Source: Ilyomonas limi (GTDB lineage: Bacteria > Bacteroidota > Bacteroidia > Chitinophagales > Chitinophagaceae). Taken from it: 64,000 bases of DNA. The notes under the pieces are model-generated. The model worked only from the letters and a program-made list of their open reading frames with translations, ran no database searches and had not been told where the DNA came from. A program made the position numbers and the translations under genes. The stretch is from NCBI RefSeq assembly GCF_005233845.1, contig NZ_SZQL01000001.1:545304-609303 (forward strand), given 5' to 3'. Shown here piece after piece: positions 56,755 through 64,000 of the stretch. Within the stretch, counting starts at the first letter, position 1. Every line of letters starts with the position of its first letter.

Positions 56755-57474
56755 GGTTCTGTTGCACCTGTAATTGAATTGTAAGGGTAAGGATTACATT
56801 TGTAAGATGTTCAGAGGGTATTGTTTTCCTAAAGAGGTTATCCTGCAAGCGGTATATTGTAAATTAAGGTTTAGTTTGAGTTACCGGGATGTGGAGGAAC
56901 TATTTTCTATTCGGGAGAGTAACAGTTGACCATGCTAGTATTCAAAGATGGGTATATAAATATTTTCTCCCCTGATGAAAAAGATTTTTCAAAAAAGAAA
57001 GAAGACAGTCGGGGATAGCTGGTGAATGGATGAAACCTATATCAATGTAAAGGGCGCGTGGATGTATCTGTACCGGGCAGTAGATAAGGAAGGCAATTAC
57101 AGTGGAATTCCTACTCACTAAAAGAAGAAATAAAAAGGGCTGCTCATCTATTCTTGCTTAAAGCCATTACATAACAACGGTAAACCTTAAACCATCAATT
57201 TGATAAGAGTAGTGCTAATAAGCAAGCCATACGAACTTACCACAAAAGAACATGGTCCAGAATAAAGATCAGGCAATGTAAGTATTTAAATAACCGGATA
57301 GAAGGGAACCATCGGTTTGCCAAATGGCGAATGCGTAACGTGCCTGGATTTAAAAACTTTGAGCCTGCTTCACGAACATTAACAGGCATCGAAATAGTAC
57401 GAATGATTAAGAAGGAACAAGTAGCCTCTCCTATGGCTACTTATTTCAAAATGTTCTGTTCTCTGGGTGTATAA
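56755..57474 (+). mobile_element. decayed IS6-family insertion sequence with transposase pseudogene
   Basis: The left end begins ggttctgttgcacc (56755-56768), the usual IS6-family terminal sequence. The transposase can be followed from the ATG at 56807 through several frames: FRGYCFPKEVILQAVYCKLR, FSLSYRDVEELFSI; VTVDHASIQRWVYK; FSPLMKKIFQKRKKTVGDSW, a stop, MDETYINVKGAWMYLYRAVD (first catalytic Asp in this DET block); VEFLLTKRRN; DKSSANKQAI (second Asp region); and KYLNNRIEGNHRFAKWRMRN (catalytic Glu in RIEGN) to ASRTLTGIEIVRMIKKEQ, ending at 57474. At least three frameshifts and several stops make it inactive. No matching right terminal repeat was found by eye, so the right end appears lost. 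Confidence 0.85.
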
Positions 57475-57563
57475 AATGTAATAGTCAGAACTTAATACAA
57501 TCTTTTGGGATCTATACCAACAGATGCAGCAGTGCCATTAATGAATTCAATATCATAATAACA

Positions 57564-57623
57564 TATCGGAATAAAATACTTTCTTCTCTGATATATCAGA
57601 GAAGAAAGTATTTTATTCCGATA
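57564..57623. repeat. 60-bp perfect palindrome
   Basis: 57564-57593 is exactly complementary to 57594-57623; the centre is tgatatatca. It lies 10 bp beyond the stop of the minus-strand PepSY-like gene, so it may serve as its terminator, but it lacks a clear T-run on that strand. It can extrude as a cruciform. It also borders the IS6 relic side of the spacer. Confidence 0.9.
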
Positions 57624-57633
57624 ATATCCCTCC

Positions 57634-57933
57634 CTATTTTTCACCTAGGAAAGTGCCATCAGCAAGCCATTCTGCTTTTGCTTTTTGTCCATTCGCCTTT
57701 CTGAATTCTGCCTGGTACACCTTCATACCGTGCTCGCTCTCCAGTTCCCAACGGGTATTCGTTGCATTAGGATAACGGGCGCGATAATCCTGCTTTACCG
57801 GTCTTGGCACTTCGGAGGCGGGAATGTGCTGACCATCTCCACTTTTTACTGCATAAGCACTAAGACTTTCTTTGGGTGTGGCAAAGGAACCCACGGTGGC
57901 TAGCATACATGCTGCCAGAATAATTGTTTTCAT
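57634..57933 (-). CDS. small secreted PepSY-like protein
   Basis: 99 residues with signal peptide (MKTIILAACMLATVGSFA). The mature part has VPRPVKQDYRARYPNATNTR with WELE, then KVYQAEFRKANGQKAKAEWL and ADGTFLGEK, matching the PepSY-like (putative beta-lactamase-inhibitor-like) domain common in Bacteroidota periplasm. Function is unknown; the domain may bind peptides or inhibit enzymes. It is preceded by the lipoprotein gene 84 bp upstream on the same strand and may be co-transcribed. Confidence 0.78.
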   Translation of the reverse strand: MKTIILAACMLATVGSFATPKESLSAYAVKSGDGQHIPASEVPRPVKQDYRARYPNATNTRWELESEHGMKVYQAEFRKANGQKAKAEWLADGTFLGEK

Positions 57934-58017
57934 AACTGTTTGCTTGTTTTAAAGATTAAATGAAAAAAATATTGTACACTGATAGTTAGATAGCTTTTGC
58001 GAAGCAGGCATTAGCTG

Positions 58018-58458
58018 TTACGCTCTTTCAAATTCGAGACGGCTATGTGTGGAAGGATGATCATCGTCGTTATCGTCAGCTTCGCTGCTATCCTTAAGAT
58101 ACAGGTGATCGTCTGTAAGGTCTTCCACATACCAGCTACCATTTAACTGGCTAAGGGGAAAGGCAGAAAAATTTATTTTTATTTCTGTGTTATTGCCATC
58201 ATCAAATTTCCAGGTACCATCAAAAGTATCGCTGCCCTTTGTTGCAACAATGGTTCCGTCTTCTTTAAATGTGAACAGGAAACTACTGAAGGTTGAAGTT
58301 TCACTTCCGGTACTTACAAATGAGCCTACTGTAAAGTTGCCTGCAACGGAAGCAGCAGTAACCAGCAGTGGAGTGGAAGGATTAGTAGTTTCTTTTTTAC
58401 ATGCAATAAACTGTGTAGCAATCAGGCAAAGAATAAAGAAGGGAATAACCGATTTCAT
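58018..58458 (-). CDS. small lipocalin-like lipoprotein
   Basis: 146 residues from the Met at 58458; a Met two codons earlier is equally possible. Lipobox FIAC followed by KKETTNPSTP. The body (VAGNFTVGSFVSTGSETS, FLFTFKEDGTIVATKGSDTF, DGTWKFDDGNNTEIKINFSA, GSWYVEDLTDDHLYLKD) has the beta-barrel rhythm of lipocalin-like Bacteroidota lipoproteins. It ends with an acidic, His-containing tail (DDNDDDHPSTHS). Function unknown; it lies downstream of the export genes on the same strand, separated by 184 bp. Confidence 0.7.
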   Translation of the reverse strand: MKSVIPFFILCLIATQFIACKKETTNPSTPLLVTAASVAGNFTVGSFVSTGSETSTFSSFLFTFKEDGTIVATKGSDTFDGTWKFDDGNNTEIKINFSAFPLSQLNGSWYVEDLTDDHLYLKDSSEADDNDDDHPSTHSRLEFERA

Positions 58459-58641
58459 GAGCATCTGTATTTGTATTGTGGTATGAATATTTGGTATTTA
58501 AAAGTGCTTTGAATAATACCTTTATTCTTAGCACATATATAGGTTGTACCTGCAAATGAAAATGTAACCACTACAATAAGGTTTTTTAATAAATATCTTT
58601 GCTGCCGCTCTGGCTTATGTGTAGTTGCGGAGAGAGAAGAA

Positions 58642-59964
58642 TCAGCTATTCAGCAACAACTCAATGAGTTTATACTTAAAATACAAATCATATTTTACCG
58701 TGGTTGCTTTTACCTGTTGTGCATACAACTGGTCTTTTGCAAGCATTAGTTCCAGCGAAGAAATATATCCTAATTTGTGTCTTTCTTCAAAAGCATTGTA
58801 TGCTAACTCGCCTTGCTGTAAGGATTCAGCCTGCAATAAATATTTCTGTTTCGCAGCTATAAAATCACTCAGTAACTGCTGCGTGTTTTTTACAATTTCA
58901 TTTTCAACCTCCTGCATCGTTAGCTTTGCATTGGCAAGGTTTATTTTTTCTTTCTCTACTGCCGCCCTGTTCTGGTATTTATTAAACAAAGGCACCTGCA
59001 GCAATACACCAACCGTTTTGCCAAAATTGTTATTTAATTGTTCATTCAAACGAATGTGGCTGCCACTGAGGTTTCTATCATTTAAGTTATAATTTGAAAA
59101 CACATTTCCGGTAAGCGACATAGTAGGAATGAGGCTTCCTTTGGCAGTCTTTACCTTCATTGCTGCTGCGCTTGCATTATACATGCTCTCCAGCAATGCA
59201 GGATGATGCTTTAAAACTTTTTCTAATACCTCAGCAACATCAAATGCTGTATGCGCAATAGTACTTATCTCGTTCGAATCAATGTCTTTAACAGTAAATG
59301 ATACATTGTTGTTGATACCGATTAAGTATTTCAATTCATTTATTGTAGCAAGCAAGTTATTTTGTGCTTCCACTATATCGGCCTGCTCACTTTTGCAACG
59401 CGTATTAATAGTATAATAGTCACTCTTGCTAAGTTTTCCAACATTTATTTTCTCCTGTACAACATCCAGTTCGTTTTGTGTATGTTGATAGTTATTTTCG
59501 ATAGTAGCAATCTGCTCTCTGCTATACAATACCTTCGCATAGGCAACACTAATGGCAGCAAAGGTTTCCAGCTCTGCTTCCTTATAAGCTTGCTCATCTG
59601 CCCGTATTTTATATAAGCTACTCTTTATTGCATGGAATGCACTAAAGCCTGAAAAAATATTAAGTTGTAAAGTCACATCAAATTCGCCACCACTAAAATT
59701 TTCGCGAACAAAATTGTTTGTTACCGGATCAATATTTTTACCGGAAGAAAAAATATGTTCTGCATTGGCATATACAGCCGGCAGCAGGTTGTAAGTTGCC
59801 GCTTTCTTATCTATGTAACTGTTTTGAATATCGTTTTTACTTTTTTGAAGCGCAATATTATTGCTCTGTGCAGCAGCAAAACAATCTTCTAAAGAATATG
59901 ATTGCTGTGCAATTCCCTTCAGGCAGAAAAGGCTAATTAATATAAATGGAGCACAAAACTTCAT
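58642..59964 (-). CDS. TolC-family outer-membrane channel protein
   Basis: 440 residues with signal peptide (MKFCAPFILISLFCLKGIAQ). YSLEDCFAAAQSNNIALQKS is the usual TolC-type N-terminal helix, repeated in the second half by DVAEVLEKVLKHHPALLESM and VGVLLQVPLFNKYQNRAAVE. Long helices with few prolines and short beta hairpins fit the two-repeat TolC architecture. It overlaps the stop of the HlyD gene by 4 bases (ATGA), indicating translational coupling. It forms the outer-membrane exit of the export system encoded upstream. Confidence 0.92.
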   Translation of the reverse strand: MKFCAPFILISLFCLKGIAQQSYSLEDCFAAAQSNNIALQKSKNDIQNSYIDKKAATYNLLPAVYANAEHIFSSGKNIDPVTNNFVRENFSGGEFDVTLQLNIFSGFSAFHAIKSSLYKIRADEQAYKEAELETFAAISVAYAKVLYSREQIATIENNYQHTQNELDVVQEKINVGKLSKSDYYTINTRCKSEQADIVEAQNNLLATINELKYLIGINNNVSFTVKDIDSNEISTIAHTAFDVAEVLEKVLKHHPALLESMYNASAAAMKVKTAKGSLIPTMSLTGNVFSNYNLNDRNLSGSHIRLNEQLNNNFGKTVGVLLQVPLFNKYQNRAAVEKEKINLANAKLTMQEVENEIVKNTQQLLSDFIAAKQKYLLQAESLQQGELAYNAFEERHKLGYISSLELMLAKDQLYAQQVKATTVKYDLYFKYKLIELLLNS

Positions 59965-61205
59965 GATGGCTTCTTGTCAAAATCTTTGAATATTTTTTTA
60001 ATAAAGTATCGGAATAACACAAGCTTGTCTGTAATGATTTCACCAGATACGTTATACCCTGATTTTAATTGAAAGTTTTTTGCATTGTTTAATTTGATGA
60101 AAGCATAGAACTTATCATTTTCTTTTCTAGCGGAGATATAGGTAACATTGCCTTGTATAATTCCGTATTCGAGGTGATAATAGGCATCTAACTGGAGATG
60201 GGCGCGCATTGTTGTTTTTACATATTGCATATCATTTTCTGGCAATACTACTTTTGCATAAAAGTCATTCTTGTCGGGCGAAATACTCAGCAATAAATCA
60301 TTCTTATTGATGAGGTTGGTGGTTTGTTTGGAAGTAAAAATAAAATTTACAGTGCCATTTGTATTGGCAATCAGATACTGTTTAGCTAATTCGTGACTTA
60401 ATAACTCCAGGTTCTCGTTTGCCTTGATTAATTCATTTTCTAAATCAATCTGTAACTGACGCAAGCTTTGGTTATTTTCTTCCAATGCTATATTTTTTAA
60501 TGCCAATTGGTGTTGTTTCGACGCAAACTCATTGGCACTTAATTGTTGTTGAACCTTTTGTTTTTGTAGTTCGCTTTTTATTATATTTACCGATTCCCGT
60601 ATATCATTCACCAAATCCTTACTAGCATTGTATTCTATTTTACTCAACATATCTTTCTGATATAAAATGGAATCAGCCCTGTTTCTTTCTAAAGCATTAT
60701 TAAGCTTTTGTTGCTGCAGCTTGTATTGTGCATCTAAAGTAAGTATGTTGTTTTGTATATTTTGTACATCTACATTTCTATCCGAACTATTAATACTATT
60801 TTCAACACCGGTCTCGCTTTTCTTTTTGCTTAATGCAGCAAGTAATGATTGTACAGATGCCAGCTTCTTTTCCAGGTATTCTCTTTCTGCCTTTTGTGCT
60901 GTGTAAGCTCTTGAATTGGCTTCGTTATAAATCACCATCAAAGTATCACCTGTCCTAACTTTTTGCCCTTCACGTACATACATCTTTGAAAGCTGTGCTT
61001 CAAAAGGTGCCTTTAAATTGAGTTGCGGGCTCTGCGAGATAATTTCACCTTGTGCGAAGGAAACGGTATCATTGATGCGAACAGTAAACAATAAACTCAT
61101 ACTTATTAACACAAACAGCAACAATAACCGGAAGAACCAAAGTATAAATCTTTGTGTCTTTACCGGGTAATCTTCACCATATAATATTGCGTAATCAGTG
61201 ATCAT
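59961..61205 (-). CDS. HlyD-family membrane fusion protein
   Basis: 414 residues. One N-terminal membrane helix lies at about 21-45 (FILWFFRLLLLFVLISMSLL). A first half lipoyl-type motif is LKAPFEAQLSKMYVREGQKV RTGD-like, followed by a long coiled coil (about residues 95-280, KLASVQSLLAALSKKK ... QQKLNNALERNRADSILYQK) and a second beta region (NTNGTVNFIFTSKQTTNLIN). The C-terminal KLNNAKNFQLKSGYNVSGE is typical. It links an inner-membrane ABC exporter to TolC. It overlaps the ABC gene end by 11 bases and the TolC start by 4, so the three are one operon. Confidence 0.92.
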   Translation of the reverse strand: MITDYAILYGEDYPVKTQRFILWFFRLLLLFVLISMSLLFTVRINDTVSFAQGEIISQSPQLNLKAPFEAQLSKMYVREGQKVRTGDTLMVIYNEANSRAYTAQKAEREYLEKKLASVQSLLAALSKKKSETGVENSINSSDRNVDVQNIQNNILTLDAQYKLQQQKLNNALERNRADSILYQKDMLSKIEYNASKDLVNDIRESVNIIKSELQKQKVQQQLSANEFASKQHQLALKNIALEENNQSLRQLQIDLENELIKANENLELLSHELAKQYLIANTNGTVNFIFTSKQTTNLINKNDLLLSISPDKNDFYAKVVLPENDMQYVKTTMRAHLQLDAYYHLEYGIIQGNVTYISARKENDKFYAFIKLNNAKNFQLKSGYNVSGEIITDKLVLFRYFIKKIFKDFDKKPS

Positions 61206-63654
61206 TTTTCATAAATCTTTTGTTTGTGATATAAATGTTTTCAACAACGCTCCCGTTTGTTAACATGATTGCTTTATCGAAACGTATATTATCAACCGGC
61301 TCGTGAGAAATAATAATGAAAGCACGCGTACTATCCTGGTTAATAAAAGCTTCTATTTTTTCCTTCGATTCTTTGTCAATACCTGATAGCACTTCATCAA
61401 TGATAATGAGTTCTGCATCTGATAACAATGCACGCAGCAATAAAACTTTTTTGCGCTGACCTGTTGAAAGATTTCTCCCGCCTTCTGTAATTACATAATC
61501 AAAACCTTCTGCATTCTTGGATATAAAATCATGAAAACCTATTTGCCTAGAGAGCATTAGAATCTTTAAAACATCAACAGATCTGTTGAATTTGATATTG
61601 AATGACAGCGTATCATTAAATAAGATATCATCGTTACTAATCAATAAAATTTTCTTTCTCAGCGCAGCCTGGTTGTAAAAAATTGCTTTCTCATTATTGA
61701 TATACACATTGCCTGCAGTGGGCGTATAAAGCATGGAGAGTATTTTGCAAAACGTGCTTTTACCTGCGCCGTTGCTGCCTTCCAATCTTATCTTTTCTCC
61801 GTCTGTAATACGAAGATTAAAGTTCTTTAAAACCGGCTTCTGAGGAACATATTCAAAGCCTACATTTTTAAACTGAATATTCTTTAGCCGAAAGTCTTTT
61901 ATTTTATCTTCCTGTTCCATATTTATTTCATTGTTTACATCGGCTTTGGTTGCATCAAAATCAAGATATCTCTTTAAAATAATTTCATTTTCCTGCAGGT
62001 CAAGATTCTCATCCATGATGCTGGTAAGTGAATTAAAAATTCTGCCAGACAACGCGATGAACGTAATGATTTGCCCAACTGAAACAGATTGATTATTTAC
62101 AGAACTAACAGAAAGGAAAGCAAGGATTAATACACTTGCAATAATGATGAGCAAATCTATTACTGAAGAATTTAAAAGACTGATATAGCGAACTTTTTTC
62201 TGCACCTTCATCATGCCTGCAATAGCGGGTTGCATGCGTTGTTGAAAAAGGTATTCGATGTTGAACGATTTTATCACCTGAAGTCCATCAATGTTTTCCA
62301 ACACATTCGAAAACAGCCCCGACTTCTGCATAAAACGACGCTTTTCATTCTCTCTTATCCTAGGTGTAATTACCTTAAACCATATGATAAACAGAATTAT
62401 AATGGCGAGAATAATCAAGCTGATCTGCCAGTTGATGATGAATAAAATAATAAGCGAATACACCGAGATGATACTATCGGTCAATATACTTGTAAAGAAG
62501 CGGGTAAAAAAGGTTTTAAGCATAAGGCTGTCTTTCATACGTTCTGTCAAATCACCCCGATTAAACGCGTGAATATACCTTATCGGATAACTGTTCAGTT
62601 TTCTTACAAATGAAGTAAGAAAATGGCTATCGAAAATATTAGAGAGTTGGATAGAAATAAAACTTTTATATACACGTATTGTCAGCTCGAAAAGTTTGAA
62701 TAAACCTAACCCAACAGCAAATAAAATAACCAGGCTGGTATCATAGCTGGGTAGAATATTATCTATTAATAACTGACTGCTGAAGACAAGCATTTGTGTC
62801 ATAAAAGCAGCAAACAACGCAGCAAAGATATAAATGTACCAAAGCTTCTTGTGCTGTTTCATTTCTCGAAACAATTGTATGTAAGCATTATTGTTTTCGG
62901 ATGCTTTTTTGGAGGTGAATTGTTGTTTATATGTTTTATTATCAATCAATTTTACTGTTAATACCACCGGCGTTCTAACGCTTATTTTATCATCTGCTGC
63001 TTGTAAGGATTTGAATTCGTTTGGAAGCGTATTCAGTTGCAGATTATATAACAAATCCTTCAAAAAACTTACTTCAGCGTCCTTTGAAGCAAAACCAAAA
63101 TTCTCTTTCAGATAAGAAAAATAAGTAAGCTTGTTAGCGACAATTGTTTCGTCCTGTTGTGTAATACTATTGGGTTGAAGATCATACAGGTCCAATTCAT
63201 CTTTAATGAGTTGCTGTAATACTTCTTTGCTGCTCAGCTTATCGTAATAAGCAGTATTGGTATAGGCACGTTGCATAAATTCTGCAACGCTCCACTTCAT
63301 GCGGTTGGCTTCAGCCGGATCAAGCACCAGCAACTTTTTTTCTTCGGTGCCATATATCACTACGTAGTGCAAACCACGTGCATTTTTAACAGGAAGAATA
63401 CAAGGCAAAAAGGCTTCTATCTTTTTTGTATTAAACTTCAATGCATTTAAGTCTAAGAAGTTATAATCCGCTTTAAAGCAATGTTGTTCAAAAAAACTTT
63501 TAATATCCTGCAGCCATGCTCCATTTGCATCCAGTGGAACAGTAGCAGCAATATAATCCCGATCAATATTTACATGATAATAGTTAAATATTGATTTAAT
63601 AACGCTGATTCCGCAATCGTTATATTTTAATTGCTGATCTGATTTTACTGGCAT
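61195..63654 (-). CDS. peptidase-containing ABC exporter (C39 peptidase, membrane domain, ATPase)
   Basis: 819 residues from the Met at 63654 (MPVKSDQQLKYNDCG); earlier in-frame Met codons at 63699 and 63741 are possible but would put the catalytic Cys too far from the N-terminus. The C39 domain has all expected residues: Gln8, Cys14 (QLKYNDCG), His96 (GLHYVVIYG) and Asp112 (LLVLDPAE). About six membrane segments follow (LWYIYIFAALFAAFMTQMLV onwards). The ATPase domain has Walker A EGSNGAGKST, signature LSTGQRKK, Walker B ELIIIDE and the H-loop IIISHE. Such exporters cleave a double-glycine leader and export a peptide. No leader-type precursor is visible inside the window. The 5' end overlaps the kinase gene. 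Confidence 0.9.
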   Translation of the reverse strand: MPVKSDQQLKYNDCGISVIKSIFNYYHVNIDRDYIAATVPLDANGAWLQDIKSFFEQHCFKADYNFLDLNALKFNTKKIEAFLPCILPVKNARGLHYVVIYGTEEKKLLVLDPAEANRMKWSVAEFMQRAYTNTAYYDKLSSKEVLQQLIKDELDLYDLQPNSITQQDETIVANKLTYFSYLKENFGFASKDAEVSFLKDLLYNLQLNTLPNEFKSLQAADDKISVRTPVVLTVKLIDNKTYKQQFTSKKASENNNAYIQLFREMKQHKKLWYIYIFAALFAAFMTQMLVFSSQLLIDNILPSYDTSLVILFAVGLGLFKLFELTIRVYKSFISIQLSNIFDSHFLTSFVRKLNSYPIRYIHAFNRGDLTERMKDSLMLKTFFTRFFTSILTDSIISVYSLIILFIINWQISLIILAIIILFIIWFKVITPRIRENEKRRFMQKSGLFSNVLENIDGLQVIKSFNIEYLFQQRMQPAIAGMMKVQKKVRYISLLNSSVIDLLIIIASVLILAFLSVSSVNNQSVSVGQIITFIALSGRIFNSLTSIMDENLDLQENEIILKRYLDFDATKADVNNEINMEQEDKIKDFRLKNIQFKNVGFEYVPQKPVLKNFNLRITDGEKIRLEGSNGAGKSTFCKILSMLYTPTAGNVYINNEKAIFYNQAALRKKILLISNDDILFNDTLSFNIKFNRSVDVLKILMLSRQIGFHDFISKNAEGFDYVITEGGRNLSTGQRKKVLLLRALLSDAELIIIDEVLSGIDKESKEKIEAFINQDSTRAFIIISHEPVDNIRFDKAIMLTNGSVVENIYITNKRFMKNDH

Positions 63655-64000
63655 TATCCATTCGTTTTTTTGAGATTGCGTTATATAGTTCATGAGCATT
63701 GGCAAACCTTGCTGATGGCTTTTTAGCGACACACATTGCAATGCTATTTTTTAGCCATTCCGGAACTAAGAAACCATATTGTGACTTTGGAGGAAATTCA
63801 ATTGGCTTTTCTTTTATTGCTGTTGCCAGTTCCTCCCACGTTATTCCATTAAAGGGATACGCATCATACAAAAAGGTATACAGCACAACGCCTAACTGAA
63901 AAACATCAGAGGAGAAGTCTGGCTTGCGGGTAAATTTTTTATAGGTTGTTTTTTTTATTCTTTCAGGTGGCATAAAAAAATAAGCACCACCAAAATTTAT
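63620..64000 (-). CDS. serine/threonine protein kinase, C-terminal part only
   Basis: The frame is open to the window edge; the 5' part lies beyond 64000. The visible 126 residues are the end of a Hanks-type kinase: NFGGAYFFMPPER (activation-segment end, the APE-equivalent), then DVFQLGVVLYTFLYDAYPF (subdomain IX), and CVAKKPSARFANAHELYNAI (subdomain XI with its Arg). The protein stops about 15 residues after the kinase fold, so there is no LanC-like or sensor domain behind it. Its 3' end overlaps the start of the C39 exporter, so the two are translated together. Substrate is unknown. Confidence 0.85.
   Translation of the reverse strand: MNFGGAYFFMPPERIKKTTYKKFTRKPDFSSDVFQLGVVLYTFLYDAYPFNGITWEELATAIKEKPIEFPPKSQYGFLVPEWLKNSIAMCVAKKPSARFANAHELYNAISKKRMDNASKIRSAIKI

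Noticed and set aside
57474-57563. Right terminal inverted repeat of the IS6 element
   Set aside because: The expected ggtgcaacagaacc complement was looked for up to 57640 and not found; a weak caacagatgcagcag near 57519 does not match well enough.
63620-64000. LanL/LanKC-type lanthipeptide synthetase
   Set aside because: The kinase stops about 15 residues after its fold; no LanC domain with zinc ligands follows, so only a stand-alone kinase can be claimed.

Overview
The window reads as chromosomal DNA of a glycan-degrading member of the Bacteroidota, most likely a chitinophaga-type bacterium (inference). The support is four SusC/SusD-type uptake loci (one represented only by a SusD), many lipoproteins with Bacteroidota-style lipoboxes, an ECF sigma/FecR pair next to an STN-bearing SusC, and a type IX secretion C-terminal signal. 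No rRNA, tRNA or CRISPR array was seen. The window opens inside a SusD gene and closes inside a protein kinase gene.

Region 1 (1-12078) looks like one catabolic locus: a SusD lipoprotein, an FG-GAP propeller protein, a large lipoprotein joining a sugar-dehydrogenase-like propeller to a c-type heme domain, a DUF4432 epimerase-like protein, a two-domain cupin isomerase-like protein, a sugar phosphate isomerase/epimerase, a Gfo/Idh/MocA oxidoreductase and a DUF1080 lipoprotein (3-keto-glycoside hydrolase family). Together these suggest glycoside breakdown through a 3-keto intermediate. Region 2 (12079-13440) is a scar: the broken C-terminus of a type IIG restriction-modification enzyme and a small orphan ORF on the other strand. 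Region 3 (13441-18702) has a GH106 alpha-L-rhamnosidase-like enzyme and a sulfatase.

Region 4 (18703-33936) has a GntR regulator with a repeated upstream operator, SusC/SusD, a ROK sugar kinase, a mannose-6-phosphate-isomerase-like fusion, an MFS sugar transporter, a lipoprotein of unknown function, two tandem DUF4185/DUF5005-like lipoproteins and a T9SS cargo protein. It fits import, phosphorylation and isomerisation of one sugar. An apolipoprotein N-acyltransferase-like gene follows, behind a terminator. Region 5 (36299-47997) has a GH116 glucosidase with an inserted beta-sandwich module, divergent from an ASPIC/UnbV propeller lipoprotein, SusC and SusD. Two LacI-like operators lie in the divergent promoter region. 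Region 6 (48379-56338) has ECF sigma, FecR, STN-SusC, SusD-like and an alkaline-phosphatase-superfamily phosphodiesterase.

Region 7 (56339-57623) is a second scar: an ECF sigma gene cut off by a decayed IS6-family element, then a 60-bp perfect palindrome. Region 8 (57634-64000, minus strand) has two small secreted proteins and then a tightly overlapping set: a Ser/Thr kinase (3' part), a C39-peptidase ABC exporter, an HlyD-type fusion protein and a TolC-type channel. This is a peptide export system apparently coupled to a kinase. Many gaps between transcription units hold imperfect palindromes of 30-170 bp with unrelated sequences.
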